A stretch of 64,000 bases of DNA from Heloderma charlesbogerti (GCA_026122225.1 JANEZZ010001868.1:310001-374000), one strand, 5' to 3'; counted from the first letter of the stretch, positions 46,301 to 57,098 are shown. Numbers and translations: made by a program. The notes: generated by a model from the sequence alone, not told the origin.

Positions 46301-47910
46301 CTGCTGTCTCCCCACACTGCTGCAGCGGAAATGGCCCAGTGGCGGGAGCAGGTGGCTGGGCTTGAAGAGAGACTGCAGGAAGCCAGGGGGGCGCGAGACA
46401 CCGCCGAGGCAGAGAAGGGACGCTGCGATGCGCGGCAGAACGCACTCCAGGAAAGCCTGTGAGTACAGCCACTGTGGCATTCTGTCGGAGGAGAAACACC
46501 AGGGGACTCCAACTCCCATCGCCCCTGACCATTGGCCAGGATAACTGGGGCTGATGGGAGGTGGGCTCTGCCCCTCTCCCCCCACCCTACACACTTTTCA
46601 AATCTTCAAGGATCTCCAAGGTCTGAATACTTGTAGGACATATGATGGGAAGTTCTTTGCTCTCTCTGTTTTTAAGGTCACTTTCGGGAACAATGTCTGG
46701 GTTTCTTCACAGGGGTCATCATGAGCTCCCCATGGGCCTACAACAAAACTGGGCGTGAGTTTGGGAGGGACATGTGCCTGGACACGATATCTGCAGAATT
46801 TGGCATGCAAAACTTCCAAGGTTCCCTCTCAGACCATTTCTTCCCGCCACCCCTGCACCCCTCTAAATCTCTCCAAGGGAAGAGTTTTGTGAAGACCAAT
46901 TAGGATGCATCCTATGCATCTTTAGACAGAAAATGAGCCCTACAACTCGCTGGCTGGGGCCTGTTGGGAGTTGTAGGGCTTTATTTGCTGGCTGGGGCAT
47001 GCCGGGAGTTATAGAACGTTTTTTCTGCCGGCTAGGGCATGCTGGCAGTTGTATAGCTTTTTTTGCTGGCTGAGGCATGCTGGGAGTTGTAGGGCTTTTT
47101 TGCTGGCTGGGGCATGCTGGGAGATGTAGAGCTTCTTTCTGCTGGCTGGAGCATTCTGGGAATTGTAGGATTTTTTTGCAGGCTGCGGCATGCTGGGAGT
47201 TGGCTTTCTTCTGTCTACACGTCCATAGGATTGCGCACTTAAAATCCTGGGGACGGGTAATGTTTCTCACACATGTATTGCTATGGGAGAAGTCAAACGA
47301 ATGTGGATAAAATTATGAAACTATCTTGGGAGAATTACACAGATGGAGGTACTTTGGACCAGATCAGAGCTTTCATCCGTCCGGCCCAGGACAGTCTCCT
47401 CTGAGTAGTGGCACCTCTGTTAAAACACAGGTGCACGACTGCAGGCCCCTGTGGGCAATCTTTGTCTCCAAGGCACCCCACACAGACACACATGTGTCAC
47501 ACTCCCCCCTCCTGTATTTTTTAAAAAATCCCCCAAATTGGCAGTTTGCCATGGCCAGATGTGGAAGCCCGGTGGGCAGAGGTGGGGGCTGCACGGGGGG
47601 ACTGCGTGGGCCGCATGTGGCTCGCAGACTGTGTTCCCCACCCCTGCCTGCAGCGTGGGTTGCAGCACTACGTCATTCCCCCCTTGGCTGACCAAACCTT
47701 CTTGCCTCTCTCTCCAGGCACAGCTACCTGGCCGAGATTGCCTCCCTCCAGCGCCGTCTGCAGGCCCGCTCCTCCTCCGCCCGCCACAGGTGCCCCCCGT
47801 TCCGGTACTTATTGTGGGGGCTGGCGAGTTTTTGCGTTCTTTACCCGCTCGTAAGTTTTGGAGCAGAGAGACCGATCCCTGTGCAAGGGCAGGCGAGCAC
47901 CCTGCCATGA
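39608..47910 (+). CDS. Gene C: tetherin-like membrane protein (4 or 5 exons)
   Basis: Seen: exons 39608-39937, 43561-43657, 46326-46458 and 47718 onward, phases 0,1,2. Residues 1-9 are a very short tail; about 10-35 an Ala/Val/Leu membrane segment; 50-100 a charged coiled coil (VAELEREQAARGKQLEKL), continued in exon 3 (LEERLQEARGARDTAEAEK). Sequons at N52, N100 and N116; Cys at 46, 106 and in exon 3. Reading through exon 4 gives 250 aa ending at TGA 47910, with a hydrophobic patch (about 215-231) then about 19 polar residues. Splicing at the strong donor 47851 (GTAAGT) to a mini-exon at 49929 gives 238 aa ending hydrophobically. Inference: third tetherin paralog. The second form fits a GPI signal better. 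Confidence 0.72.
40061..40533. mobile_element. TAGGG-type hAT-like foldback MITE (gene C intron 1)
   Basis: 473 bp; ends TAGGGATG / CATCCCTA; flanks tctccaag / cctccaag. Same family as 28136. Confidence 0.75.
40616..41210. mobile_element. TAGGG-type MITE with TACGTA palindrome (gene C intron 1)
   Basis: 595 bp; TAGGGGTG / CATCCCTA; flanks tacccctg / tgcccctg. Palindrome TACGTAAATATTTACGTA near 40895-40912. Confidence 0.7.
41805..42020. mobile_element. Two palindromic MITEs side by side
   Basis: 41805-41903 and 41937-42018, each with cagatgt/gtccaacacatc type arms; the second is a short near-perfect hairpin around cagacagcatgctggg. Confidence 0.6.
42840..43405 (+). repeat. 565-bp polypyrimidine (CT/CTTT) tract
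   Basis: Almost only C and T on this strand: (CT)n, blocks tgccaccccttctctctc and (CTTT)n at 43280-43330. In gene C intron 1, ending about 155 bp before exon 2. Confidence 0.95.
43561..43657 (+). CDS. Gene C exon 2
   Basis: 97 nt, phase 0 to 1. Acceptor CCTGTTGTGCAG, donor CTAG|GTAAGA. Encodes TQLDANLSTLHNEIFTLQ onward with sequon NLS. It shares length, phase and layout (x-L-x-A-N-x-S) with gene B exon 2. Confidence 0.8.
44284..44700 (+). mobile_element. L2-like LINE 3' end in gene C intron 2
   Basis: Frame 44288-44551: SARTARLVGTRERAFSVVAP and TLWNSLPRELR, FRRALKTWLFRQAF; tail cgcccagagtggctgg and (AAAT)n. Confidence 0.8.
44855..44975 (+). mobile_element. CR1 3' tip
   Basis: tcctgcacagagcatggggt ... 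acactattgattctatt. Confidence 0.6.
45093..46078. mobile_element. TAGGG-type MITE, split by another (nested)
   Basis: Starts TAGGGATGGCGCGGGTGCC; after the insertion at 45305 it resumes at 45828 with gcgcatttt-like words to about 46078, where an AGTGCCGGCTC-family piece cuts off its end. Confidence 0.6.
45305..45827. mobile_element. TAGGG-type MITE with TACGTA palindromes, nested
   Basis: 523 bp; TAGGGATG / ACCCCTA; flanks cttcatgt / cttcatat. Two copies of the TTTACGTAGCCTATCAC word. Confidence 0.7.
46326..46458 (+). CDS. Gene C exon 3
   Basis: 133 nt, phase 1 to 2. Acceptor CACTGCTGCAG, donor CT|GTGAGT. A strongly heptad-like, charged coiled coil with one Cys. Longer than the matching exon of gene A (82 nt) or B (49 nt). 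Confidence 0.78.
46897..47243. mobile_element. TTAA MITE with internal tandem expansion (gene C intron 3)
   Basis: Arms cctatgcatctttagacaga and tctgtctacacgtccatagg around about 7 degenerate copies of gctggctggggcatgctggg plus agttgtagggctttttt. Confidence 0.75.
47718..47910 (+). CDS. Gene C exon 4, read through to stop TGA
   Basis: Acceptor TCTCTCTCCAG, entered in phase 2. Encodes HSYLAEIASLQRRLQARSSS, then the hydrophobic FRYLLWGLASFCVLYPL. An in-frame GTAAGT donor at 47851 lies exactly at the end of the hydrophobic part, so the coding exon may end at 47850. Confidence 0.65.
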
Positions 47911-48412
47911 AAGAGAGAGTCCTTGCGTAAATCTTGGAAAAGGGAGTTGTGGGGAAGTAAAGCCTCAGACCATGTGCCCGGAAGCCCTCTCACATTAATG
48001 TCAATGTGCATGGGAAGGGCTGCATAGAAGAAGGAGCAATGGGCACTCTGCACATGCTCAGTGAACCTCAGAGTTATTATTGCAGAGTTGAGACCTGTGA
48101 TTTAAATAGGTCTAAGCCTCAAGTTGAGAGAAGAGGGATTAGATTAGTCAAATCTCAGGGTAATGGTTTTACTGGTGGTGATGGGGGGGAGGAATTAATT
48201 AGCCCCGAATGCATCATCAAGACTTTCAGCTTGCCTTGTGATCAGATCGATCATGCGCTCTGCATATCCCACTGTCCAGCTGTCCTTAGAGGTCCAAGGG
48301 GAAAGCAACTGCAGCAAAGGCATGCCCACCCCGGCATGAGAAATCAAAGGCTAAAGCTACTTTTTCCATTATGCTGATTTTAATGCTGAATAATGTTTGT
48401 ACATTTATAAAT

Positions 48413-48418
48413 AATAAA
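48413..48418 (+). terminator. Possible gene C polyadenylation signal AATAAA
   Basis: AATAAA about 500 bp after the read-through stop. If the mini-exon is used, ATTAAA at 50225-50230 is the matching candidate. Confidence 0.35.
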
Positions 48419-48423
48419 AAAAT

Positions 48424-48545
48424 AGAAGGAGGTGAGCATCCAAAGTAAATCACAAAAAAGAGAAACAGGTTCTCAGGATGCAAAAAACAAAACATTATTG
48501 TAGGAAGCCCTGCAAAAAAAATTGTTGTAGGAAGCCCCCCACCCA
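48424..48545. repeat. Repeat shared with 11820-11890
   Basis: gaaggaggtgagcatccaaa and agagaaacaggttctc occur in both places. Family unknown. Confidence 0.5.
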
Positions 48546-48824
48546 AATTTTATTGTAAGAAGCACCCCCCAACAAGCCCCAAAGACAGGAAAATAAGCAC
48601 AACTCAGGTGAAAACTCTTCCTAAATTTACATATTTCTTAACATTTGTCGGCAACCTCTCTAACTTGCTGGATTCGTAAGGAGTGTGTGTGCTTTTTAGC
48701 TCATTGTTATTTTGTATTTGACTGTTTGTGTTTTGTAAGGCGAGCTGGTTGCCAAAAATGCAGGGGAACATTGCTTTGAATAAATGAATAATAAATAATC
48801 TGATATTTATTCTTCTTAGGATGC

Positions 48825-48890
48825 AGTCCTAGGCACGTTTGGACAGAAAAAAGTCTTCTGTCTAAACATGCATAGGACTGAGACCTTAGT
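48825..48890. mobile_element. Short TTAA MITE copy
   Basis: Only the two arms remain: cacgtttggacagaaaaaag and tctgtctaaacatgcatagg, with no internal unit. Confidence 0.6.
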
Positions 48891-48979
48891 AACAGAAACA
48901 GTGGTATTAAATTATTGTTGTTAAGCATTAATCTATAATGTAATTCATTATTAAAATTATAATTAATAATACTTCCTTA

Positions 48980-49112
48980 GGGTAAAATCCAACATAAGTT
49001 ACCTAGAGTAGATCCATTGAAATAAATGGGACATAAGCTAGTCACGACTAACTTAAGTTCCATTCACTTTAATGTCTCCTCTAAGTCGGACTCATGTTGG
49101 ATTTTACCCACA
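48980..49112. mobile_element. Palindromic MITE (TGGATTTTACCC ends)
   Basis: gggtaaaatccaacataagt ... actcatgttggattttaccc pair as arms. Confidence 0.65.
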
Positions 49113-49434
49113 GCATTAATATAACAAGTTTCAAGTGTTCTTGAGAATTCAGTATGAGAATGCAACTCGTAACCGTTGCAACAATAGCCCTGTAAGGTAG
49201 GCCAATATTAGCCATATATCCCAGATGTGGGGTTCAGGATAAACTCACAGCCACTGAGTGTGTGTGTGGTGCTGAAATATTGCTGAGATATAAGGCATGT
49301 TCCCACTCACTTTTAGAAGAGATCTCCTTTTAATCCGGTTTCCAGACTGGTCGTTGCGTGCAGCAAAATAGACAGAGAGTCTTAAAGGACGGGTGTTGAA
49401 CCTCTTTCACTCGACAGCCCAATTCCATTTCTAT

Positions 49435-49740
49435 GGAATTCGCTACTACGGGATGTAGTGATGGCCACCAATTTTGTTGGCTTTAAAAGGGGACTGGACA
49501 AATTCATGGAGGAGAAGGCTACTAGTCCTGATGGCTATATGTTACCTCCAGTCTCAGAGGCGATATGCTTATGTACACCAGTTGCTGGGGAACATGGGCG
49601 GGAGGGTGCTGTTGCACTCGTATCCTGCTTGTGGGTTCCCGGTCAACAGCTGGCTGGCCACTGTGTGAACAGAATGCTGGACTAGATGAACCCTTGGTCT
49701 GATCCAGCAGGACTCTTCTGATGTTCTTATCTTCTTATTA
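49435..49740 (+). mobile_element. CR1 3' end
   Basis: gatgtagtgatggccaccaa, ctggacaaattcatgg, then the ctggactagatgaacccttg tail. Ends about 190 bp before the candidate gene C mini-exon. Confidence 0.8.
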
Positions 49741-49876
49741 TGGCAGAGGCTCCTAGAAAAACAAACGATATAATACATGTGTTTAGTCTTTCAGGTGCCA
49801 CAGGGCTCTTTGTTGTTTTTATGGTTAATCCTGATTATTATTATATTATAATAATTATTATTATTATTTTGGATTT

Positions 49877-49902
49877 GGTGTGTGTGTGTGTGTGTGTGTG
49901 TG
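49877..49902. repeat. (TG)n microsatellite
   Basis: 13 TG units shortly before the mini-exon acceptor. Confidence 0.95.
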
Positions 49903-49928
49903 TTTAACTCATTTTCATTCTCTTCCAG

Positions 49929-49952
49929 GAAGGGCTGAACTTTCTCCTCTAG
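49929..49952 (+). CDS. Candidate gene C terminal mini-exon
   Basis: The acceptor TTCTCTTCCAG after a long pyrimidine-rich stretch is followed in phase 0 by GAA GGG CTG AAC TTT CTC CTC TAG (EGLNFLL-stop). Joined to the donor at 47851 it would end the protein on a hydrophobic run, as in genes A and B. A chance match for 8 codons cannot be excluded. Confidence 0.4.
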   Translation, partial: EGLNFLL

Positions 49953-50102
49953 AACAACTGGCTAGTGCCTTGGAAGTGGTGGGAATGGATGGAAGATTTC
50001 ATCACCCCATTTTTTCCCCACCCTAAATCTGTGGGATCGCAGATAGACGTGCTCCAAACTCAGCTGTAATGTTTGGGAAATGATTCTTTCAGGGGATGGG
50101 GA

Positions 50103-50152
<50 letters not shown>
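50103..50152. repeat. (AAAG)n microsatellite
   Basis: About 12 units. Confidence 0.95.
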
Positions 50153-50153
<1 letters not shown>

Positions 50154-50279
50154 CATCTCAGAATATTCACGAAGGTCAAAGTTGAACCATTCAACCATTC
50201 TGTTGGATTGTAATTTCATGTCGAATTAAACGGCTGGCTTTCATACTTGATGGGCCATTTTTTTCTTGACATGTCGTTT

Positions 50280-50605
50280 TCGATTTTGGAAGCATTAGAG
50301 TCTAAGCCAGGAGGGAAATTCCATTTCAGAGAAGCTCTCCGGAGCCTCATGCCAGGGGTGGGAGGAGCTGAAATCGGACGGGGTGGAGCTGAAGTCAAAA
50401 GGGGCAGGACCAAAACCGCCAGCGTATTTTAGCTCCAATCTCTTCCTGCTGGTAATGAAGCCATCGGCAAGGCATTTCAACCTTTTAGAATGGGGGTAAA
50501 ACTGCACAAATGCTAGGAAACCATCAGACAATTGTTGGGCAGGGCAGGATTTGGACCCCAGGGGGTCTAGATTTGGCTCTCAGGCCTGATTTTGCACCCC
50601 TACTC
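50280..50605. mobile_element. hAT-like MITE copy
   Basis: agaagctctccggagcctca ... caggcctgattttgcacccc; like 14005 and 55008. Confidence 0.5.
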
Positions 50606-50734
50606 TAAAAGCAAAGGGGGATTATTAATTTAGGAAAAATTACAAGTAAGATGGGCAAGGGTGGGATTTGAGATCCATTAAATTATTTGTGCTAATTCAG
50701 GAGAGTTTAAAGATAGCCCTTTTTCACAAAACAA

Positions 50735-51065
50735 CACACCTGTAACTTGTGGAACTCACTGCCACAAGGTGTAGTACTAAGGACGACTACTTTAAATGGA
50801 TATAGAGATTAAACAAATCCATGGAAGATCAGAGGTCTTTCCATTGGTATGAAATGATGGCTTTATGGAACCCCAAGGTTCAGAGGCAGTCTGTCTTTGC
50901 ATACCAGTTATGGGGGTGGGGGGGATGGGACACAGCAGTGGCAAAGGGCTGTCACCTTTACGTCCTGCTTCGGGGCTTCCCACTGGGCCACAGACTGTCC
51001 ACTGCTGGAGACAGGGTATTGGGTTAATGGACCTTTGGTTTGATCCAGCAAGGTTCTTACATTAG
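50735..51065 (+). mobile_element. CR1 3' end, old
   Basis: cttgtggaactcactgccac ... ggacctttggtttgatccag. Confidence 0.65.
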
Positions 51066-51493
51066 GGGCAAGCAGACGATAGATTGTGATGTAATGGAAG
51101 ACCTCCAAATGATATGCATCAAATCAGCAAGGGTTTCTGACATCCAATTTGAAAAGAAAGAACAGCAGTGGCGAACAGCTGGGGAATGCTGGGAGATGTA
51201 CGACTTTTTTTCTGTCTAAACTGGCATAGGATTGTCCTAAGACATTTTAAAAGAACAGATTTTAAACAAAATAAACCGTGGATGAGGTCACTCAGGGAAA
51301 GTTATAAAAATATAACTCCTCGTGTGTTTTAACTCATGCTGTAAGACGCCTTCAGGCTCTTTTTTTTTTTAAGAGAAAGCATCAAATAAATTGTGATGAA
51401 GAAGAAGAAATGTGCATGAAAATGCTTATGAATTCTCATGCAAACTTTTGTATGAAATTCTCAGGGTCTGGGATGAACAGAATTTAAGACTGG

Positions 51494-51662
51494 GAAAATG
51501 AGGGCTGGGTGCATCCAATCTCTTCTGATCTCGAAAGCGAAGCAGGGTCAGCCCTGGTTAGTCCTTGGATGGGAGACCGCCTGGGAATCAGGCTTCCTGC
51601 ATGGAGCAGGGGTTGGACTTGATGGTCTTGGAGGCCCCTTCCAGCCCTATGATTCTATGACC
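51494..51662 (+). mobile_element. 5S rRNA-derived SINE with CR1-like tail
   Basis: 51515-51592 matches 5S rRNA (tgatctcgaaagcgaagcag, gttagtccttggatgggaga, ccgcctgggaat) with internal promoter A and C box regions. It then passes directly into a CR1 tail (ttggacttgatggtcttgga). Confidence 0.75.
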
Positions 51663-51682
51663 TAAAGCCATTCCGCTGGGCA

Positions 51683-52470
51683 GAAAACAACAGAATGACA
51701 TTTAATAGGGATAAATGCCAAGTTCTGCACCTAGGAAAAAGAAACCAAATGCACAGTTACAGGATGGGGGACACGTGGCTCAACAACACTACAAGCAAGA
51801 AGGACCTTGGAATTGTTGTCGATCACAAGCTGAATATGAGCCAACAATGTGATGTGGCTGCAGAAAAGGCAAATGCTCTTTTGGGCGGCATTCATAGAAG
51901 CATAGCTTCCAAATCCCGGGAAGTACTAGTTCCCCTCTACTCAGCACTCATCTGGAGTACTGTGTCCAGTTCTGGGCACCACACTTGAAGAAGGATGCAG
52001 ACAAACTGGAGAGGGTTCAGAGGAGGGCAACAAAGATGATCAGGGGACTGGAAACAAAGCCCTATGAAGAGAGACTCAAAGAACTGGGCATATTTAGCCT
52101 TGAGAACAGAAGATTGAGAGGAGATATGATAGCACTCTTCAAGTACTTGAAAGGTTGTCACAGAGAAGAAGGCCAGGATCTCTTCTCGATCATCCCAGAG
52201 TGCAGGACATGGAATAATGGGCTCAAGTTACAGGAAGCCAGATTCCGGCTGAACATCAGGAAAAACTTCCTGACTGTTAGAGCAATACGACAATGGAACC
52301 AATGACCTAGGGAGGCGGTGGGCTCTCCCACACTGGAGGCCTTCAAGACAAGGCTGGACAGCCATCTGTCAGGGATGCTCTGACTTGGATTCCTGCACTG
52401 AGCAGGGGGTTGGACTCGATGGCCTTGTAGGCCCCTTCCAACCCTACTATTCTATGATTCTATGATAAAG
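51683..52470 (+). mobile_element. CR1 LINE 3' part
   Basis: FNRDKCQVLHLGKRNQMHSY through [18 protein letters not shown] to tail ctattctatgattctatgat; closely matches 38035-38825, so recently active family. Confidence 0.9.
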
Positions 52471-52914
52471 CTTCTATGACCTATGAGAAATGGAGAGAAA
52501 CCAACATTGATGCACGTATCCTACTGAAAGCTAATTCCTAGGCTGAGCATGTGTTCCAATGTGCTTTCTTTTGCAATTCTGCATCCAGCTCCTTGAGCTG
52601 TTATTTTGTGCCTGGCTCTAGTCAGTTGTCCTGGGGGTTCTAATGAAAAACAAAGTTGATCCCATAAGTCTAAAATCTGCCCAACAGCATTTCACATGCA
52701 TGATGTTCTTAGGAGTGCATTGCATGAGGTGACCACCAGGGAGGGCTAGAAGGTTACCAAATGCCGTGAGCAAAGTTGGCCTTGATCCGTGCTTTCTTTA
52801 ACAGGGTGGAAGCGAGAAATCAGAAGGCTGTGGCCACCATCCTGGGCTGGAGACTGTTTACTGCGATATGGCATTTGCTTGGTCATGTGCCTGACTGAAC
52901 CCTGCTAGTTGCTC

Positions 52915-53216
52915 CGAAAATGAGTAGACCCATTGAAATGAATGGAACTGAAGTGAGTCCAACATACATCCTATTTAGAGTAGATCCATTGAAATGATGG
53001 GACTCACTTCAGTCCCATTCATTTCAATGGGTCTACTTTAAGTAGGGCTTTCAATCGGATTTTACCCCTGGTTGCTTACCAGCTATATTGCAGTGGACGG
53101 CCTGCCCGGTAGAACCCTTTTCTGTATGGCAGCCTTCCCAGATGTGTTGGACTGCAATTCCCTTCATTTGCTAGGAATGATGGGAGTTCCAGTCCAACAC
53201 ATCTGGAAGGCACCCA
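52915..53216. mobile_element. Two palindromic MITEs
   Basis: 52915-53070: gtagacccattgaaatgaat / catttcaatgggtctacttt. 53137-53216: ccagatgtgttggactgcaa / agtccaacacatctgg. Confidence 0.65.
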
Positions 53217-55007
53217 GTCGGGGAAGACTTGTACGGTTCCAGCATAGGTTGTGGAAAAAACTCATGAAAATCATGCATTACCATATGGAAATTAACTTTT
53301 CCAGTCATTATTCCTAACACTGACAAAAGGAACCCATCTCAGCCAAGCCCCTCGTCTGATCCTACATCCGTTTTGCATCCGTATCATTCCAGTTTGCTTG
53401 GGCCCCTGTGCCTTTTAATTAGAGCTGTGCCAAATGGCCTCTCAAAATCTCCCCCCGCACCTATTTGTGGGTAGAGAATTTGGGGGAACAATTTCACCAA
53501 AATTCTCCAGGGGGAGGAGAAATTCTCCAACAATTTATCTCCTGTAGGGCTCACCATTGGCAGGGATTTTGTTCCAGCTTGTTTCCCCTTTTCTATGGTT
53601 TTTTGTTGGCAGCCTGGCCCCCGTTTTACATCCTCCACAATGTTCAATACCTAGCATCATTCTGGGGCATTGTGGGAGAAGAGAGGGAAGGCGGCCACCA
53701 TAGAAAATGAACTGAAGTGTGGGAAGCCAGGGAGGCTGCCAGAGAGATGAGTCTACAATGAAAGGAAGGACACTCACGCACACTCCCCGGCCACCTCATA
53801 AGTAAGGTAAGCACCAGAACCCCAAACCCAACCCATGAGAATGTCTCCAAAATTTTCTTCTCCTCTGAATTTCTTTTAAAAAGCAATGTCTTTTCTATCG
53901 AATTGAGTGAGAAAGGCTGAGGAAAAAGCAGGCACCATTTTTTGGCTACTTTTAATGGCTTTGCAACAGGCAGGAACTCCACCAATAAAGGGCTTTCTCC
54001 AATGGCGATGTGGAAATAAGGGATCCTTCTTTGGGAGAAGGTTACTGACCCCTCTTTTGTGGGGAAAGGGCTGCCGGTCTGCTTGCAGCACACTTCGATT
54101 TGCACTATAGCCAAGTCAGTCCGTTTAGTTTGCTCTCAGATACGATTGTTCCGAAATATAGGTATGCACACTTTTAGAACCTCACTGCAGTCGAATGGTG
54201 CTTCATTGTACCTAGCTCTGTGTCAGATGGTGGACTGAACATTTCAGTGTTTCAAAAATGCACTATATGCAGATGCAAAAAAGTGTTTGATCTGGACTCA
54301 GAGCAAAGAAATGGGTGTTTTGATTTCGTCTTTAGCACTCAGCCAAAATGTCTGGGCTTGAAGTTGAGGCCACAAAAGTGAAGAAGGGAGTTTTGCTATA
54401 AAACGCAGCACAATAAATACCATGGGACACCCTTTCCCTCACCCAGACCACGGTTCCAGAGCTGTAGGTGTCTTAAAACCTGCCGATATCTTCCATCCAA
54501 GAACTCTGTGGGCTCGGTCTGAAAACATCATTCCGCCAAGGCAATTCTCAACAAAGCAAAACTTCATAGATAGTGGGCACTTTCATTTTCAGCAAACAGT
54601 ACCATTGAGAAAACTTGGATAATTTGATTTTTTTAAAATTGCATGTATACATACACAGCAGCAGATGCCAATTTTATGCAAATCCAGGTCCTCTTTGGCC
54701 CCTCTGTTTTGGTGAAGCATAAATGGTCACCCTCTGGAGCGGGAGAGGTCCTGCCCTTAGGAGATCGCCACCAGAAGCGGGGAGTAATTTATTTATTTAT
54801 TACATTTCTATACCAGCCAGTAGCCAAAGCTGTCTGGTTCACAACAATAAAAACCATACAATACAAGATGATAAAATACAATATAAAAGTTTTAAACTAA
54901 GTATAAATAGCAACAACAACAACAATAATCAAATAGAAGCTAGAGACTAGATTTAAAACAGAACACCAGACTGAAAACACAAACTGAAAAACTAAAGAGC
55001 AGAGTGG
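53217..55007. other. Intergenic between gene C and PLVAP, nothing recognised
   Basis: No supported gene. 54780-54850 resembles a reversed LINE or SINE tail (tttatttattacatttctat). A minus-strand frame 53644-54114 has no recognised product. Confidence 0.35.
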
Positions 55008-55272
55008 GGGTGCAGAACCTCCATTTCTCAGACTCTCTCGGGGGACGCATTCCAGTGGTGGGCGGGGCAGAAGACAAAAGGGTGGAGCAAAACATGGCAG
55101 CATATTTGAGTGTAAAGCTTTTGTGGCCAGTGCGTAAGCCTTCGGGGAGGCATTTCATCCTTTTCAGAGAGGGAATAAAATCAGCGCAAAAGCTGGGAAA
55201 TCCCCAAACTATCAATGGAAAGGGGAAGGGGGCATTACTGGGAACCCTGGCATGGAGCGTTGACACCCCTGA
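55008..55272. mobile_element. hAT-like MITE copy
   Basis: gtgcagaacctccatttctc ... ggcatggagcgttgacaccc. Confidence 0.55.
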
Positions 55273-55344
55273 GAGAAAGGGAAAGGAAATAAAGAAAATG
55301 AGACCGGGGTTTCATCCTGATGCGACTGATATTCCTTGGGGAGG

Positions 55345-55485
55345 ATGGATAAAACCCACCATAAGTCCTATTTAGAGTAGACTAATTGAAATGAATGGGG
55401 TTTAAGTTAGTCATGACTCCCCGAAGTCCCATTCATTTCAATGGGTCTACTCTAAGTAAGACTTGCATTGGATTTTACCGAATAC
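55345..55485. mobile_element. Palindromic MITE (GGATTTTACC ends)
   Basis: Arms tagagtagactaattgaaat and atttcaatgggtctactcta. Confidence 0.65.
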
Positions 55486-55875
55486 GTTTTATTCCAATTA
55501 AATCGGCCTGGCAGGATGGCCCATTATCAGAAATCTGCTGTCTGGGACTCTCCATTTCCCTTCTAGGCTTGGAGGGAGCTGGCTGATCCTGGCGGTACTT
55601 CTGGCCTTGGAAAGGAAACCGCAGTAGCTGGAAATGAAATCCGGTCATGGAACAGAAGCCCAGAAGCTAACCAGACACCTCCGCCTCCTCCTCTAGCTAG
55701 GGAGGAGGGTGAGAAGGAGCCATCAAGGTTACCATGAGCACATTACCTCTGAAGAAAGATGAAAGCCTTGGGGGGGGGTCACAGAAAATGCAAGGACGGG
55801 GGCAACATGGCCAAGGTTTGTAAAGCAGTGCTTACAGGACGGAGAAATTTTTTCTCCCTCTCCCATCATGCTGCA

Positions 55876-56075
55876 CCAGGGGTACCAAACCTCAGGCCGA
55901 GGTGCCAAATGTGGACCTCCTATGGGGCGAAATCCGGCCCTCGAGGTTTCTTCAAATGACCCTCCCCCCGACCACCCCTCGCTTGGTGGCTTCCCCATTT
56001 TTGTGCAGTTTTCTTCCCCGCTCCCATTCTAAAAGGTCGAACGGCCTCTCCTGAGCCTTAGGATCCTGGCAGGAA
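55876..56075. mobile_element. hAT-like MITE fragment
   Basis: caggggtaccaaacctcagg ... ttctaaaaggtcgaacggcc. Confidence 0.45.
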
Positions 56076-56209
56076 GAGCTTAAAGCAACAGTATCAATAC
56101 CAGCGTACTAATAAATAATAAAGTCAATATGGATGCCCATGTAGAAGTTGTTATTTTACTTTAAACAGAAATGCAGCCCATCCCAGCCTAGTGTGGAAGT
56201 CGCCAAGCT

Positions 56210-56300
56210 GGTCCACAGCTGGTTGGCCACTGTGTGAACAGAATGCTGGACTAGATGGAGCCTTGGTCTAATCCAGCACGGCTCTTCTGATGTCCTTCTC
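56210..56300 (+). mobile_element. CR1 3' tip
   Basis: ggttggccactgtgtgaaca, ctggactagatggagcc. Confidence 0.7.
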
Positions 56301-56850
56301 CGTGCTGTGCCGAACCTGCCCCCCTACTGTCATGAAATTCTTCCCTCTCTGCGAAAGAGCCATTGCTTTCTGGGCCCCTTTCGCAGATTGGGACAACGCA
56401 GGGATGGGACGCGTTTGCAACGGGGTTCGTCTGCAAGCTCTTCAAACGTTGGAAAAAACTCTTTCCTGCTTGCAACGCTGGAAACTCTCGTTGGCAGCCT
56501 TAGAAACCCACCACTTCCCATGTCCATTGTTTTGGCAAGGCTGCTAATAGAGGGTATGTCAGAGGGGATTTAAGAAATAAAAGGGGATCACGTCACCCCT
56601 CATTTCAAGGACCTCATGCAAAGACCCTTTCTCACACACACACTGCACTCCCCCTGCTCCCAACTCAAGTCATAAACTACCCAAAGCACAGTCCCTGTTC
56701 CGGAGGGCAGCCCAAGGGGGAAGAGAAGAGGTGTCTGGGATCTACACAAGGATATACAAAGCACAGATAGGCAGCATTTGAAGGATGTAAGTTGAAACTC
56801 AAGGATCAAGTTGTTCGTTGTTAGCCTTCATGGCAACGTTTTATCAAAAG

Positions 56851-57098
56851 GGAGCCAGTGTGGTGTAGTGGTGAGAGTGTTGGGACTGGGAACAAGGAAA
56901 TCTGGGTTCTAGTCCCACTTGGCCCTGGAAGCTCACTGGGTGACTTCGGCCAGTCACAGACTCTCAGCCCAACCCACCTCACAGGGTTGTTGTTGTGAGG
57001 ATAAAATGGAGGGGAGGAGGATAATGTAAGCTGCCTTGGGGTCCTTGCAAGAGGAAAAAAGGCGGGGTATAAATGCAATAAACAAACAAACAAACAAG
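56851..57098 (+). mobile_element. Sauria-type SINE, nearly full length
   Basis: ggagccagtgtggtgtagtg (A box), gttctagtccc (B box), ctcagcccaacccacctcac, aggcggggtataaatgcaat, (AAAC)n tail. Confidence 0.85.

Noticed and set aside
51515..51592. Functional 5S rRNA gene
   Set aside because: Both ends of 5S rRNA are missing and it is fused to a CR1 tail; it is a SINE head.
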